Assembly: GCA_965213595.1 (NCBI GenBank)
Contig: CBDBZO010000004.1
Span: forward strand, 248,001-312,000
Origin: JBCCFC01 sp965213595
GTDB lineage: Bacteria > Chloroflexota > Anaerolineae > Caldilineales > Caldilineaceae
Direction of reading: 5' to 3'
DNA: 64,000 bases
Shown: positions 18,560-27,511 of the stretch, piece after piece
Numbering within the stretch: position 1 is the stretch's first letter
Layout of the letters: every line of letters begins with the position of its first letter
The notes under the pieces: model-generated
What the model was told of the DNA's origin: nothing
Database searches by the model: none
What the model saw: the letters and a program-made list of their open reading frames with translations, nothing else
Made by a program: the position numbers and the translations under genes

Positions 18560-20089
18560 TTACCGAGCCGTCACCAGCGGCAGGTAGACGCTGTCGGTCA
18601 CCTCGAAGTCCGGCAGGTTGCTGTCTTCTCCGTTGTCGACGAGCTCGACGGCCTGCCAAACTACAAAGGTCGAGACGTGCTGATTGGCGGGCAAGCCACC
18701 GCCGCAAAAGACTTCGGCCACGCCCACGGCCCCCTCGCCGAGCGTCCAGCACCAGGGGCCCGCTTCGTCACGTTCGGGCACGTAGCTGCTGCCAGGGCCA
18801 ATGGGGATGTTGATCCAGCCGGAGCCCTGCTTTGTCTCGCGCACCGTGTAGCTGTCGTATGCTTCGTCGCCAAGCATCTCCAGCCCGTCCGACCAGTACA
18901 AAATTTCCTGGCCGCGCACGTACTCCTCGTCCAGCCCGATAACGGCGGCAAAGAGGTGGTGATCGCCGCCCGCGTCGTCGAAGTAATCCGGTGCGCCAAG
19001 CGGCCGCAGGTACTCCTCGCGCGCCCAAGCCGGCGCTGCGCCGCGTGCGTCCGAGGGCTCCCACGAGCCATCGCGTGTCGTCCACACGTCCTTGATCAGG
19101 TAGACGATATCGCCGGGTGCGCTCGCCTCTTCGGCGTCGGGCCGCTCGTCGAGGGCGTGAATCATCAGGTTGAGCGGCTCAAACCAGTCGCTCGTGCGGC
19201 GCTCAAGCGCGGGGGCCGTACCATTGGATTCACTGTCCCCATCGCCGCCGTCCCCATCGCCACCGTCGCCGTTGTCCTCATCACCCTCGCCGCCGTCGCC
19301 ATCGTCGCCTTCGCCATCGTCCTCATCACCCTCGCCGCCGTCATTCTCTCCCGCATCGTCATCAGCGGGTGAATCGCTGTCGCGCTCGACGGTGACCTCC
19401 TGCCACACCACGAAGGTCGATACGTTTAAGTCGTTTGGCAGCCCCACGCCGCAGAGCACCTCCGCGGCGCGCTCGGCCCCGCTGCCGAGCGTCGCGCACC
19501 AGGGGCCCGCCAGCCCCGCATCGGGGTCGTAGACGCTGCTGGACGCCAGCCCGTTGTTGGCCCAGCCGGAGCCAAACTTCGTCCGCGTTTCGTAGAATCC
19601 CCCGTAGCCCGCATCGCCCAACCGCGCCACGCCATCGGACCAGAAAACCAGCGGCTCCTCGCGCAGCAGATTGCCCTCGGCATCGAGCACGGCGGCGAAA
19701 AAGATGCGCGACTTGTCGCTGTCGTCAAAGCTGTCGACGCGGTAGGCCGGCGCGGCCCACGGCGGCGCGTTGTGCGGATCGCCGCCCGTTGCCCACGAGC
19801 CGTTGAGCGTGGTGAAAACATCCTTGATCACCAGCACCGTCTCGGTATCACCGGCGACTACGTCCGCCAGCACGTCGTCGGCGTCGGGCCGCTCGCCGAT
19901 TGCATAAATCGTGAGATTGTCCGCCTCGGTCGCATCGCTGAGCCGCCGCTCGACGGTCGCGGTGATGCCGTCGGTGATGGTGATGCTTTCCACAACCGCG
20001 ATGTCGGTGCTCGCGGTGAGCGAAGACGTGGTGGGGAAGAAGAGGCTGTAGATGGCCACCACGGCGGCGGCAAGGGGTGCAGAGAACAT
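18560..20089 (-). CDS. Secreted protein with two copies of an unrecognised domain
   Basis: 509 residues from ATG 20089, preceded by AGGAG at good spacing. An N-terminal signal/anchor is followed by two homologous modules (about 40-235 and 300-495). Shared landmarks are an ERRLSD/ERRTSD start, a DERPDA or GERPDA segment, LVIKDVFTT / LIKDVWTT, FWSDG / YWSDG, GSGWAN / GSGWIN, GPWC, then C-GGGLP or C-GVGLP, and STFVVWQ at the end. The modules are joined by a roughly 50-residue Asp/Glu/Gly linker. I do not recognise the domain. Conserved Trp and Cys suggest an extracellular binding module, possibly carbohydrate-binding. No catalytic motif is seen. Confidence 0.7.
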   Translation of the reverse strand: MFSAPLAAAVVAIYSLFFPTTSSLTASTDIAVVESITITDGITATVERRLSDATEADNLTIYAIGERPDADDVLADVVAGDTETVLVIKDVFTTLNGSWATGGDPHNAPPWAAPAYRVDSFDDSDKSRIFFAAVLDAEGNLLREEPLVFWSDGVARLGDAGYGGFYETRTKFGSGWANNGLASSSVYDPDAGLAGPWCATLGSGAERAAEVLCGVGLPNDLNVSTFVVWQEVTVERDSDSPADDDAGENDGGEGDEDDGEGDDGDGGEGDEDNGDGGDGDGGDGDSESNGTAPALERRTSDWFEPLNLMIHALDERPDAEEASAPGDIVYLIKDVWTTRDGSWEPSDARGAAPAWAREEYLRPLGAPDYFDDAGGDHHLFAAVIGLDEEYVRGQEILYWSDGLEMLGDEAYDSYTVRETKQGSGWINIPIGPGSSYVPERDEAGPWCWTLGEGAVGVAEVFCGGGLPANQHVSTFVVWQAVELVDNGEDSNLPDFEVTDSVYLPLVTAR

Positions 20090-20606
20090 AAAAACTCCTG
20101 TTGGGTAGCGATCAGTTTGCAAGGGCATTTGGGCTGCTGGTCGATTGTGTGCAGACCGTCCGCAACATTTCTACAGGGGATGACGCCTTTTTTGAGACAA
20201 AGTGACGCTCAGATTCTATGTTTGTTGCAAAAAACAACGTAGCTTAACCTAAAATGTGACAAATTTCCTCGTCTGAACTTTTGTTTCTCACTTCGACGAT
20301 GGAAAATTCTACGCGCAATCGACAAAAGTTCGTCGCCCATACAAAAAACTTTGCGCATTCTACTCAGCATTTAGCGCCTGAAGCAGTTCTAGGCTATTTC
20401 AAGAAAATAGGTACGCCACGGGGAGGCGGATAGGCGACATATTTAATTTCATGAATAGCCCTACTCTCTTTCGACGCACGCAACTCGCGGTACGTGCGCG
20501 ATATTGAGAGTAAATTTCAAGTATTGAGCCACAACAAGTATAATACGTGCGTCTGAACAGCTGGAAGCGTCGACTCTATCTGACAGAACCTTTTACAAAA
20601 TTCTAC
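20090..20606. other. AT-richer intergenic region between divergent genes
   Basis: About 517 bases that are clearly less GC-rich than the flanks. On the plus strand TATAAT (20539-20544) with TTTCAA 18 bases upstream (20515-20520) could be the promoter of the permease operon; it places transcription start downstream of an in-frame GTG at 20547, supporting ATG 20607. I see no RNA gene or strong operator. Confidence 0.45.
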
Positions 20607-21713
20607 ATGCTTTCCAATCACTCCTCCACCAAGGCCGAGACGGCACGCAACAACGCCCCCGTCAATGCCGCAACCGGGCCAGCAAGAAGCTCGACGGCGC
20701 GGCACGGTCGCCTGCTGCGCTGGCTGCTCACGGCGGCGCTCGTGGCGCTGGCGCTGGCCTCGCTCTTTTTGGACACGCTAACGACGGGCGTTGGACGCGC
20801 TTTCTTCGTCGAGCGACTACAGACGTTTTCCACTATTTTTCTGGGCATCTTTATCGAAGCCGCGCCCTTTCTGCTGGCGGGCTCGATTGTCTCCGGCTTT
20901 ATCGCTATTTTCGTGGACCAGCGCATTCTGGAGCGCTGGCTGCCGCGCAACCCCGTGGGCGCGGCGCTCTCCGGTGCGGCCATGGGGCTGGTCTTTCCCG
21001 TCTGCGAGTGCGGCGTCGTGCCGGTGACGCGGCGGCTCTACGAAAAGGGACTACCGATGTCGATTGGCATCGCCTTTCTGCTGGCCGCCCCCGTCGTCAA
21101 CCCCATCGTGATAGCCAGCACCTACGCCGCCTTTGGTTTTGGCCCCGTTCTGATCGGTCGGCTCGTTTTTAGCTTTGCCATCGCCTCCCTTATCGGCCTG
21201 ATCTTTCACTTTGCCAAGCCCAACGAAATGCTGCTGCCCGCCGTCAACGACGCCCACGCCGCCGCCCACCACGACCACAGCCCCGCTGAGTTTGCCCATC
21301 TTCCACGCACGCAACGCATCCAAATGGCGCTCAACACGGCGGGCGATGACTTTCTGGACATGGGGCGCTATCTCATCATCGGCTCCATGCTGGCGGCGAC
21401 GATGCAGACGATTGTGCCACAATCCGTGCTGCTTTCGGTGGGCCAGGGGCCGGTGATTTCGGTGTTGGCCATGCAGGCACTGGCCTTTGTGCTTTCCGTC
21501 TGCTCGACCGTTGATTCGTTTATCGCGCTCTCGTTCGCCGGCACCTTCTCGACCGGGGCGATTGTGAGCTTTCTCGTCTTCGGCCCCATGGTCGATATCA
21601 AAAGCGCGCTGATGTTCTTGGGCGTTTTCAAACGCCGCATTGTTGGCTACTTAATTTTGCTGCCGCTGCTGCTGGCGCTGCTGGTGGGCGTGGCGTGGAA
21701 TTTACTGGCGTAG
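20607..21713 (+). CDS. DUF318 / ArsP_1-type permease
   Basis: 368 residues with eight or more membrane helices. The family signature is present twice over: AAPFLLAGSIVSGFIAIF and VFPVCECGVVPVTRRL with its CEC motif, then PVVNPIVIASTYAAFG. Proteins of this family export or translocate metals, organoarsenicals or are of unknown substrate. A short His-containing loop (HAAAHHDHS, about residues 215-225) precedes the second half. It begins a four-gene run with the TIGR03943 partner 16 bases downstream, the conserved pairing for this family. The Fur-type regulator at the end of the run points to a metal substrate. Confidence 0.85.
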   Translation: MLSNHSSTKAETARNNAPVNAATGPARSSTARHGRLLRWLLTAALVALALASLFLDTLTTGVGRAFFVERLQTFSTIFLGIFIEAAPFLLAGSIVSGFIAIFVDQRILERWLPRNPVGAALSGAAMGLVFPVCECGVVPVTRRLYEKGLPMSIGIAFLLAAPVVNPIVIASTYAAFGFGPVLIGRLVFSFAIASLIGLIFHFAKPNEMLLPAVNDAHAAAHHDHSPAEFAHLPRTQRIQMALNTAGDDFLDMGRYLIIGSMLAATMQTIVPQSVLLSVGQGPVISVLAMQALAFVLSVCSTVDSFIALSFAGTFSTGAIVSFLVFGPMVDIKSALMFLGVFKRRIVGYLILLPLLLALLVGVAWNLLA

Positions 21714-21729
21714 AAGAAAGGAAATTTTA

Positions 21730-22518
21730 ATGAGCCAAAGTCGCATTCAAACGGCGGCGAAAGCGCTGCTGCTGCTCGGTATCGCGCTCTTTCTGTGGAC
21801 GCGCCTTTCGGGCGGCACGCTGAGCTACTACGTCAGTCCGCGCTTCTGGTGGCTGACCATCGTCGGCATGATTGGCCTGGTAATTGTCGCCCTGAGCTAC
21901 CGCTGGCCGAGCGGCGATCAGCCAGCCCACGACCACAATCACGAGCACGAGCACGAGCACGAGCACGCGCACGAGCACGAGCACGCGCATCACAATCACA
22001 CCGAGCACGTTCATCACCGGCTGCGCTGGGGCGGCGCGCTCATTGTGGCGCTGCCGATTTTGTTCGGCCTGCTCGTTCCGGCACAGCCGCTGGGCGCTTC
22101 GGCGCTGGGCAACCGCGAGATCGACATCAGCAGCTCCGCCCTGCCGCAAACGGTGCAGGCCGCTGCCGAAAAATCTGCCCTCTCGCGCAATATCCTGGAC
22201 TGGATGCGTGCCTTTCAAAGCGGCGACCCCACCCAGTACGTGGGCGAAGAGGCGCAGGTAACGGGCTTTGTCTTTCACGATGAGCGGCTGGCGGAGAATC
22301 AGTTTCTCGTGGCGCGCTTTACCGTCAACTGCTGCGCAGCGGATGCACAGATTGCGTGGCTTGTCGCCGAAACGCCGGACGCCGGGACGCTCGTCACCAA
22401 CGAGTGGGTGGAGGTGCGCGGTATCTTTGGCGAGGGCGGCGAAAGCGGCCTGCCCGTGCTGCAAGTCAGCCAGCTGGCGCAGGTAGACATCCCCAACTTT
22501 CCCTACTTGTATCCGTAA
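21730..22518 (+). CDS. TIGR03943/DUF1980 family membrane protein with His-rich loop
   Basis: 262 residues. Two N-terminal membrane helices, then a striking His/Glu alternating segment (about residues 62-98, encoded by CACGAG hexamers at 21941-21990), a third helix, and a C-terminal soluble domain with NCCAADAQI, the conserved cysteine pair of the family. TIGR03943 proteins are the obligate neighbours of DUF318 permeases. The His-rich loop is a likely Zn, Ni or Co binding site and supports a metal role. Overlaps nothing; next start is 11 bases after its stop. Confidence 0.85.
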   Translation: MSQSRIQTAAKALLLLGIALFLWTRLSGGTLSYYVSPRFWWLTIVGMIGLVIVALSYRWPSGDQPAHDHNHEHEHEHEHAHEHEHAHHNHTEHVHHRLRWGGALIVALPILFGLLVPAQPLGASALGNREIDISSSALPQTVQAAAEKSALSRNILDWMRAFQSGDPTQYVGEEAQVTGFVFHDERLAENQFLVARFTVNCCAADAQIAWLVAETPDAGTLVTNEWVEVRGIFGEGGESGLPVLQVSQLAQVDIPNFPYLYP

Positions 22519-22529
22519 AGCGCCCCCGA

Positions 22530-23711
22530 ATGAAGTCTTTCTCTCTGGATCGGATTGTGCTGGGGACATCCGTGCTGCTGGCCATGCTCGTGGGCGGCAT
22601 CGCCTGGTGGAACAGCCGCGCCGCCCCCCCAAGCGACACAGATGGCCCGCAAATCATCTTCTCGCGCGTGAGCGAAACGGGCCAAACGCATCTCTTTCTG
22701 CTGCCCTTCTCCACGCCGGATGGTTCTGCGCCGGGTGATTTTGCCACATCGAGCGCCGCGCTGGCAGAGCCGATCCAGCTTACCGATGCCGATCTCAACG
22801 TGTGGAGCTACGAGGACGCGCCGGGCGACGCCGACATCGCGCTGACGGCGCTGGCCGAGGACGGCACGGCGGACGTGCTGCGGCTAAACCCGGCCACCCA
22901 AGCGCGCCAAGCGCTCGTCGACTGCGAGACGGCCTTCTGCGGCGTCGATGCCTTCTCGCCGGACGCTCGCCTGCTGGCCTACAGCCGACGCAGCGCCGAG
23001 CAGGCCGGGGCTTCCACCTTTAGCCCGCCGCGGCTCTGGCTGCTCGACATCGAAAGCGGCGAAACGCTGCCCGTCTTCGCCGATAGCCAGACGCTCTCCT
23101 TTGGCGCGCGCTGGTCGGCGGATGGCGAATGGATCAGCTACGTCTCGCCCAATCCCGTAGGCGTGGGCGTCTATAATCTGCAAACGGGCGACGGCCAGTT
23201 CTATGAGACTTCGACGGGCGAGGCGGCTGTTTGGCATCCGCAGCGCAACGAAGTGCTCTACAGCGAATCGGGCCAAAGCGGCGACTATTTTGTCGTTCAC
23301 CTGATTTTGACTGACCCAACTACCGGCGCGCGAACCAACCTAAGCCTGGTGGACAATCCGAGCGTGGAGGGGCTGGACGCCACGCCCGTGGAGGACAACC
23401 TGCCCGCCTTCTCGCCGGACAGCAAGTGGATCGCCTTTCGGCGCAAGGCCTTTGCCGGCCCAAACGCCACGCGCACCAAGCAGCTCTGGCTCATGCGCGC
23501 CGACGGCACGGACGCCCGCCCGCTGACTCACGATGACGAAATTGATTACGGCCCGCCGCAGTGGTCGCCGGACGGGCGCTACCTGCTTTACCACCGCTTC
23601 CCCATTCGCGGGCCGGACATTACGCTTTCCGTTTGGCTGCTGGATGTGGAGAGCGGCGAGCAGCATCAACTGGTTGAAGTCGGTCAGCGGCCTATTTGGT
23701 TGACAAACTGA
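22530..23711 (+). CDS. Membrane-anchored PD40/TolB-like beta-propeller protein
   Basis: 393 residues from ATG 22530 (an earlier in-frame start at 22356 lies inside the preceding gene). An N-terminal membrane helix (about 10-27) is followed by repeating WD40-like PD40 blades: FSPDARLLAYSR, WSADGEWISYVS, FSPDSKWIAFRR and WSPDGRYLLYHR. Such propellers act as extracytoplasmic protein-interaction or ligand-sensing platforms. Sited inside the permease-regulator run, it may be an accessory of the transporter, but this is inferred only from position. Confidence 0.8.
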   Translation: MKSFSLDRIVLGTSVLLAMLVGGIAWWNSRAAPPSDTDGPQIIFSRVSETGQTHLFLLPFSTPDGSAPGDFATSSAALAEPIQLTDADLNVWSYEDAPGDADIALTALAEDGTADVLRLNPATQARQALVDCETAFCGVDAFSPDARLLAYSRRSAEQAGASTFSPPRLWLLDIESGETLPVFADSQTLSFGARWSADGEWISYVSPNPVGVGVYNLQTGDGQFYETSTGEAAVWHPQRNEVLYSESGQSGDYFVVHLILTDPTTGARTNLSLVDNPSVEGLDATPVEDNLPAFSPDSKWIAFRRKAFAGPNATRTKQLWLMRADGTDARPLTHDDEIDYGPPQWSPDGRYLLYHRFPIRGPDITLSVWLLDVESGEQHQLVEVGQRPIWLTN

Positions 23712-23713
23712 TT

Positions 23714-24139
23714 ATGCAAGAACTCATCGAACAACTGCGCCGGGCCGGCTATAAAATCACCCCGCCGCGACGGGCCATACTGGAGGCCATCGAGGAGGGC
23801 GGCGAGCATCTCGCACCAATGGACATCCTCGACCGCGCGCGCGAATCCTACCCGAAAATCGGGCGCGCCACCGTCTACCGTACGCTCGATTTGCTGATGC
23901 AGCTCGGCGTCATTCGCCCCATCTACATGGGCAACGAGGGCGGCATCCACGGCCCCAGCTACTTTATCCGCGCCACGGGCGGCCACCACCACATGGTCTG
24001 CAACCGCTGCAGCAAGGTCATCGACTTCGACCGCTGCGTGGCCGAAGAACTCACTGCCGACCTCGCCGCGCGCTACGGCTTCGCGGCACAGAGCCACCTG
24101 CTGGAGTTTTACGGCTTGTGCGCCGAGTGTCAAGGCTAG
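23714..24139 (+). CDS. Fur-family metalloregulator, Zur/Fur type
   Basis: 141 residues from ATG 23714, 2 bases after the previous stop. Winged-helix N-terminal half with KITPPRRAILEAIEE and GRATVYRTLDLLMQLGVI, the Fur DNA-recognition helix. The dimerisation half has the HHHMVCNRCSKVIDF segment and a C-terminal CAEC, giving the two CxxC pairs of the structural zinc site. It probably represses its own operon, releasing permease expression according to Zn or Fe level. The exact metal cannot be fixed from these motifs. No clear Fur/Zur box was located by eye. Confidence 0.9.
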   Translation: MQELIEQLRRAGYKITPPRRAILEAIEEGGEHLAPMDILDRARESYPKIGRATVYRTLDLLMQLGVIRPIYMGNEGGIHGPSYFIRATGGHHHMVCNRCSKVIDFDRCVAEELTADLAARYGFAAQSHLLEFYGLCAECQG

Positions 24140-24249
24140 CGTACTCGCGTAGACAGCATCCTTGCGCCTTTATGCCTTTAAGTTAAAATGAGTTGCAGAG
24201 AAATCTGTTATAGAGAATGGGCACGAACACCATTTGCCAGGAGAAAACC

Positions 24250-24453
24250 ATGTTAAATACGGTGCCTGCCGTCGTGCGGCAAGGACAAATAGAATTGCTC
24301 GAAGCCGTTCAGATTCCGGAGGGAACACGCATGTTGGTCACGCTGCTGGACGGCGAAGATAAACAGTTTTGGCAGAACATCAGCCAGGTGTCGCTGGATG
24401 CCATTTGGAATAACGAAGAGGATGACATCTATGCCGAGCTTCTTCAGGAATGA
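24250..24453 (+). CDS. Antitoxin of a MazF/PemK-type module
   Basis: 67 residues from ATG 24250 (the frame opens at 24217). N-terminus MLNTVPAVVRQGQIELLEAV is a short beta-rich SpoVT/AbrB- or DUF104-like DNA-binding segment, and the rest is an acidic, helical tail expected to cover the toxin. Its 3' end overlaps the toxin gene by 23 bases, the usual coupled order antitoxin then toxin. It likely represses its own promoter. Confidence 0.72.
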   Translation: MLNTVPAVVRQGQIELLEAVQIPEGTRMLVTLLDGEDKQFWQNISQVSLDAIWNNEEDDIYAELLQE

Positions 24454-24808
24454 TGTTGTCCTGCTGCGCTATCCGTTTACCGATTTGTCCGGCAGCAAAA
24501 TTCGGCCAGCAATTGTTGTGGGCGCGCCTGATTCTTTTCAGGACTGCTTTGTCGTTCCCTTAACGAGCCAAACGAAGCGGCTCCGAACTGGTAAATTTTT
24601 GCTCGATGAGTGGAAAGCAGCCGGGCTAAATGTTGAATCAGTCGTCAAGCGAGGGCTTGCAACCGTCCACATGTCTCTGCTCATCAAGCGTGTTGGTCGA
24701 TTGCAGATGGGTGATGTCACGAAGTTGAACCAGTCTTTAACTCAATGGCTTGAACTTGCACTTGAAGCAAAGGATGATTTGGAGATCAGCGAATCGTCGG
24801 AAGCGTAG
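24431..24808 (+). CDS. MazF/PemK-family mRNA interferase toxin
   Basis: 125 residues. Starts FFRNDVVLLRYPFTDLSGSK, then RPAIVVG and CFVVPLTSQ, the strand pattern of PemK/MazF toxins, with the substrate-site Arg in KIRPAIVV. It would cleave mRNA endonucleolytically when freed from the antitoxin encoded just upstream. Length is normal and the frame is intact. The following gene starts 15 bases later but is unrelated in appearance. Confidence 0.82.
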   Translation: MPSFFRNDVVLLRYPFTDLSGSKIRPAIVVGAPDSFQDCFVVPLTSQTKRLRTGKFLLDEWKAAGLNVESVVKRGLATVHMSLLIKRVGRLQMGDVTKLNQSLTQWLELALEAKDDLEISESSEA

Positions 24809-24823
24809 ACCCTCCGCAACTCC

Positions 24824-25792
24824 ATGACCACCCTCCAACAGCTCCGCGACCTGCGCGAGCAGCCCGACGCCCGCGCCGCGCTCGCCACCGCGCTGCTCGC
24901 CCCCAGCGCGGATCGCCAAACGCTCCAGGCCGCGCTGGACGTGCTCGCCCGCACGCCCCATCCCCCTGCACGACCGGCGCTCGTTGAACTTTTTCACCAC
25001 TTTGCCAACCGCGGCCCCACGCTCGATCCCGGCACGACGCAGCGCACGCGCATCGTCAAGGCGCTGCGCCCCATTGCGCAGCCGCCAGATGCCAAGCTTT
25101 TTGAGCGCGCCGCCGCCACCTACGAGTGGCTGCCGCCCCACTTTTTGGAGGAAGCCCAACTCCTACGCGCCAACGGGCTGGTTGCGCTCAGCGAGCAGGA
25201 TGACGAGCTGGCCCGCTTCCACGCCACGCGCCTGCTGGCCGACCCATACACCGACGGCATGTCCGGCGAGCCGGCGCTGAGCGCGGCGCGCGTGCTCGGC
25301 GTGCTGGATGAACTGCTGCCGCTCTACTTTTACGCCATGCAGAATCCGGCAACGCTGCTGCCGGAGGTCGCCTCGGAATGTTTGCGCAATTTAACAGCGC
25401 TGCCGGAATCGCTGCTGCCCAACCTGCTGGCGCGCTATACCGGCAGCGAGCGCGAGCAGCGCGGCAGCGAGCAGCCGCCCCTTACCGCGCAGCCGATCAT
25501 CCTGCTCGGCCTCTTCGACCTGCTGCTCCACCACGAGACCGGCCCCCACGAGCAATCATTCCTCTGGCATTACCTGCACGCCGCCGACGATCTCGACGTC
25601 TACCGCTACCTCGTCGCCGCCATTGCCGCCATGCCCGGCGACCGGTTGCTGCTGCCCGCGCTGCTGGATGAAGTGCGCTTTGAGCAGAATCGCGACAAGG
25701 TCTTTGTCCTGCTGGATGCGCTGGCCGTCGTCGCCCACGATAAGCAAGTCGGCGAGGTGCTGGCGCAGCTGGAGGGGCGGGTGTACGGGTAA
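24824..25792 (+). CDS. HEAT-repeat-like helical protein of unknown function
   Basis: 322 residues, almost entirely alpha-helical by composition, with recurrent Leu/Ala-rich amphipathic pairs such as LLPEVASECLRNLTALPESLL and RPALVELFHHFANRG, suggesting HEAT-like repeats. No membrane segment, signal peptide or catalytic motif. It follows the toxin-antitoxin pair by 15 bases and may be read through from it, but its base composition is that of the core genes. I cannot assign a role. Confidence 0.6.
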   Translation: MTTLQQLRDLREQPDARAALATALLAPSADRQTLQAALDVLARTPHPPARPALVELFHHFANRGPTLDPGTTQRTRIVKALRPIAQPPDAKLFERAAATYEWLPPHFLEEAQLLRANGLVALSEQDDELARFHATRLLADPYTDGMSGEPALSAARVLGVLDELLPLYFYAMQNPATLLPEVASECLRNLTALPESLLPNLLARYTGSEREQRGSEQPPLTAQPIILLGLFDLLLHHETGPHEQSFLWHYLHAADDLDVYRYLVAAIAAMPGDRLLLPALLDEVRFEQNRDKVFVLLDALAVVAHDKQVGEVLAQLEGRVYG

Positions 25793-25798
25793 GCGATT

Positions 25799-25903
25799 TA
25801 ACGCGGAGAGCGCAGAGAAGACGCAGAGAAAAGAAGAATCTTACTCTCTCTTCCCCCTCCGCGGCCCTCCGCGCCTCTTCCTCCGCGCCCTCCGCGTTAA
25901 AAT
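25799..25903. repeat. Inverted repeat of CGCGGAG / CTCCGCG units
   Basis: Left side TTAACGCGGAGAGCGCAGAG and right side CTCCGCGCCCTCCGCGTTAA are imperfect complements across about 100 bases. The element lies between a gene end and the promoter of the FGGY kinase. Same style as the CACGAAG hairpins but with a different unit. Confidence 0.75.
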
Positions 25904-25909
25904 TCTTTC

Positions 25910-25937
25910 TTGCACCCCTACGACATTGCGTTACAAT
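25910..25937 (+). promoter_or_regulatory. Promoter of the FGGY kinase gene, apparently leaderless
   Basis: TTGCAC (25910-25915), 16-base spacer, TACAAT (25932-25937). The ATG at 25943 is only 5 bases past the -10 box, so transcription would begin at the start codon. Confidence 0.55.
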
Positions 25938-25942
25938 AGGGC

Positions 25943-27502
25943 ATGACCCCCACCCTCGTCGGCCTCGACATTGGTACGACCAGCATCAAAGCCGTCGCGT
26001 TTGACGCGAGCGGGCGGGCGCTGACCAGTGCGGGTGTGCCAACCCCGACGCATCACCCGCGTGCGGATTGGGCCTTTTTCGAGCCGCACGAACTCTGGCA
26101 GGGCACGTGCACCGTACTGCGCCAGATCATCGACGCGCTGCCCGCGGGCTACGTGCCCGCCAGCGTTGCCGTGGCCAGCGTCGGCGAATCCGGCGTACCG
26201 CTGGACGAGCACGACGAGCCGACGCACAACATCATCGCCTGGTTTGACAGGCGCACGATTGCCCAGGCCGAGTGGTGGCACAAGCACATCGGCTGGGATC
26301 CCACGCTGCGCACTACGGGGCTGTCGCCGCGGGTGATTTACGGCGCGAACAAGATGCTCTGGCTGCGCGACAACGAGCCCGACGCGTGGCAACGCACCAC
26401 GCGCTGGCTCAACGTCGCCGATTGGATCGCGTTCAAGCTCTGCGGCGAGCAGGCCGCGGATTACTCGCTCGCCTCGCGCACGCTGCTCTTCGATCTGGCG
26501 CGTCGCGAGTGGTCGGCTGATTTGCTGGCGCGCGCTTCACTGCCCGCCTCGCTGCTGCCCGCCGCCGTGCCCAGCGGCACGCATGTGGGCGACGTACACG
26601 CCGCCGCGGCCCAGGCCACGGGGCTGCCTGCTGGCACGCCCGTCGCCGCTGGCGGGCAGGACCACGTTTGCGGAGCCTTTGCGCTGGGCGTCACCGAGCA
26701 TGGCGAAATGGTCGACTCCATGGGAACGGCGGAGAGTCTCTTTGTCGCGCTGGCTCAGCCCGTGTTGGATGCCGAGCGCCCTGTGGGCTTTCCCCAGGGC
26801 GCGCACGTTGTGCCGGAGCGAGCGTATGCGATGGGCGGCATGTATCTCTCCGGCGGCGCGGTCGACTGGGGGCGGCGGCTGCTGGACGAGCCAATGCTGG
26901 GCTACGCGGAGTTTGTTGCGCTGGCGGCGAGCGCTCCGCCCGGCAGCGGCGGCGTTTTCTTTCTGCCCCACCTGCGCATGGCCAACCCGCCCCAAGACGA
27001 CCCCCTCGCGCGCGGCGCCTTCCTGGGCCTTTCCACCGATGCGGAACGCGCCCACCTCGCCCGCGCCGTGCTTGAAGGGCTGGCTCACGAAGCCTACGCT
27101 TCGTTCATCACTATGAGCGAACGCTTCGACCTTGCGCCGCAGCACATCCTGGCCATCGGTGGCGGCGCGCGCAACGAACTGTGGATGGAGATCAAGGCGG
27201 CGGTGAGCGGCCTGCCCTTTCACGTGGCGCAGACGGAGGAAGCGGTCTGTTTGGGGGCGGCCATGCTGGGCGGCATCGGCGCGGGGGTGTATGCTGATTT
27301 TGAGGCAGCGCTGGAGCAGGTGAAGATTGAGACGAAGAAGATTGAGCCAAATAAAGGTCTGCACGAATTTTACGCCACGCGCCACGAGCAAGTGTATGTG
27401 AAGCTATATGAGACGTTGAAGCCGCTGAATCACACGATTAGCCAAAATTTTGTTGAGCGAAGTGAATGGGAACCGCAGATAAACGCAGACAAACGCAGAT
27501 AG
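25943..27502 (+). CDS. FGGY-family carbohydrate kinase
   Basis: 519 residues, the size of xylulo-, glucono- and related kinases. N-terminal ATPase-fold motif LVGLDIGTTSIKAVAFD, mid-protein AAGGQDHVCGAFALGV, and the C-terminal ATP-site block LAIGGGARNELWMEI are all intact, so it should phosphorylate a sugar or polyol with ATP. The subfamily (xylulose, gluconate, other) is not clear, and no sugar permease or isomerase is adjacent. The last dozen codons, ending INADKRR, derive from an ACGCAGA tandem repeat that supplies the stop; natural homologues probably end near ISQNFV. Confidence 0.87.
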   Translation: MTPTLVGLDIGTTSIKAVAFDASGRALTSAGVPTPTHHPRADWAFFEPHELWQGTCTVLRQIIDALPAGYVPASVAVASVGESGVPLDEHDEPTHNIIAWFDRRTIAQAEWWHKHIGWDPTLRTTGLSPRVIYGANKMLWLRDNEPDAWQRTTRWLNVADWIAFKLCGEQAADYSLASRTLLFDLARREWSADLLARASLPASLLPAAVPSGTHVGDVHAAAAQATGLPAGTPVAAGGQDHVCGAFALGVTEHGEMVDSMGTAESLFVALAQPVLDAERPVGFPQGAHVVPERAYAMGGMYLSGGAVDWGRRLLDEPMLGYAEFVALAASAPPGSGGVFFLPHLRMANPPQDDPLARGAFLGLSTDAERAHLARAVLEGLAHEAYASFITMSERFDLAPQHILAIGGGARNELWMEIKAAVSGLPFHVAQTEEAVCLGAAMLGGIGAGVYADFEAALEQVKIETKKIEPNKGLHEFYATRHEQVYVKLYETLKPLNHTISQNFVERSEWEPQINADKRR

Positions 27503-27511
27503 GAGGAAAAC

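Noticed and set aside
20090..20606. Small RNA or tRNA gene in the AT-richer gap
   Set aside because: No cloverleaf, T-loop GTTCRA box or strong terminator was found by eye.
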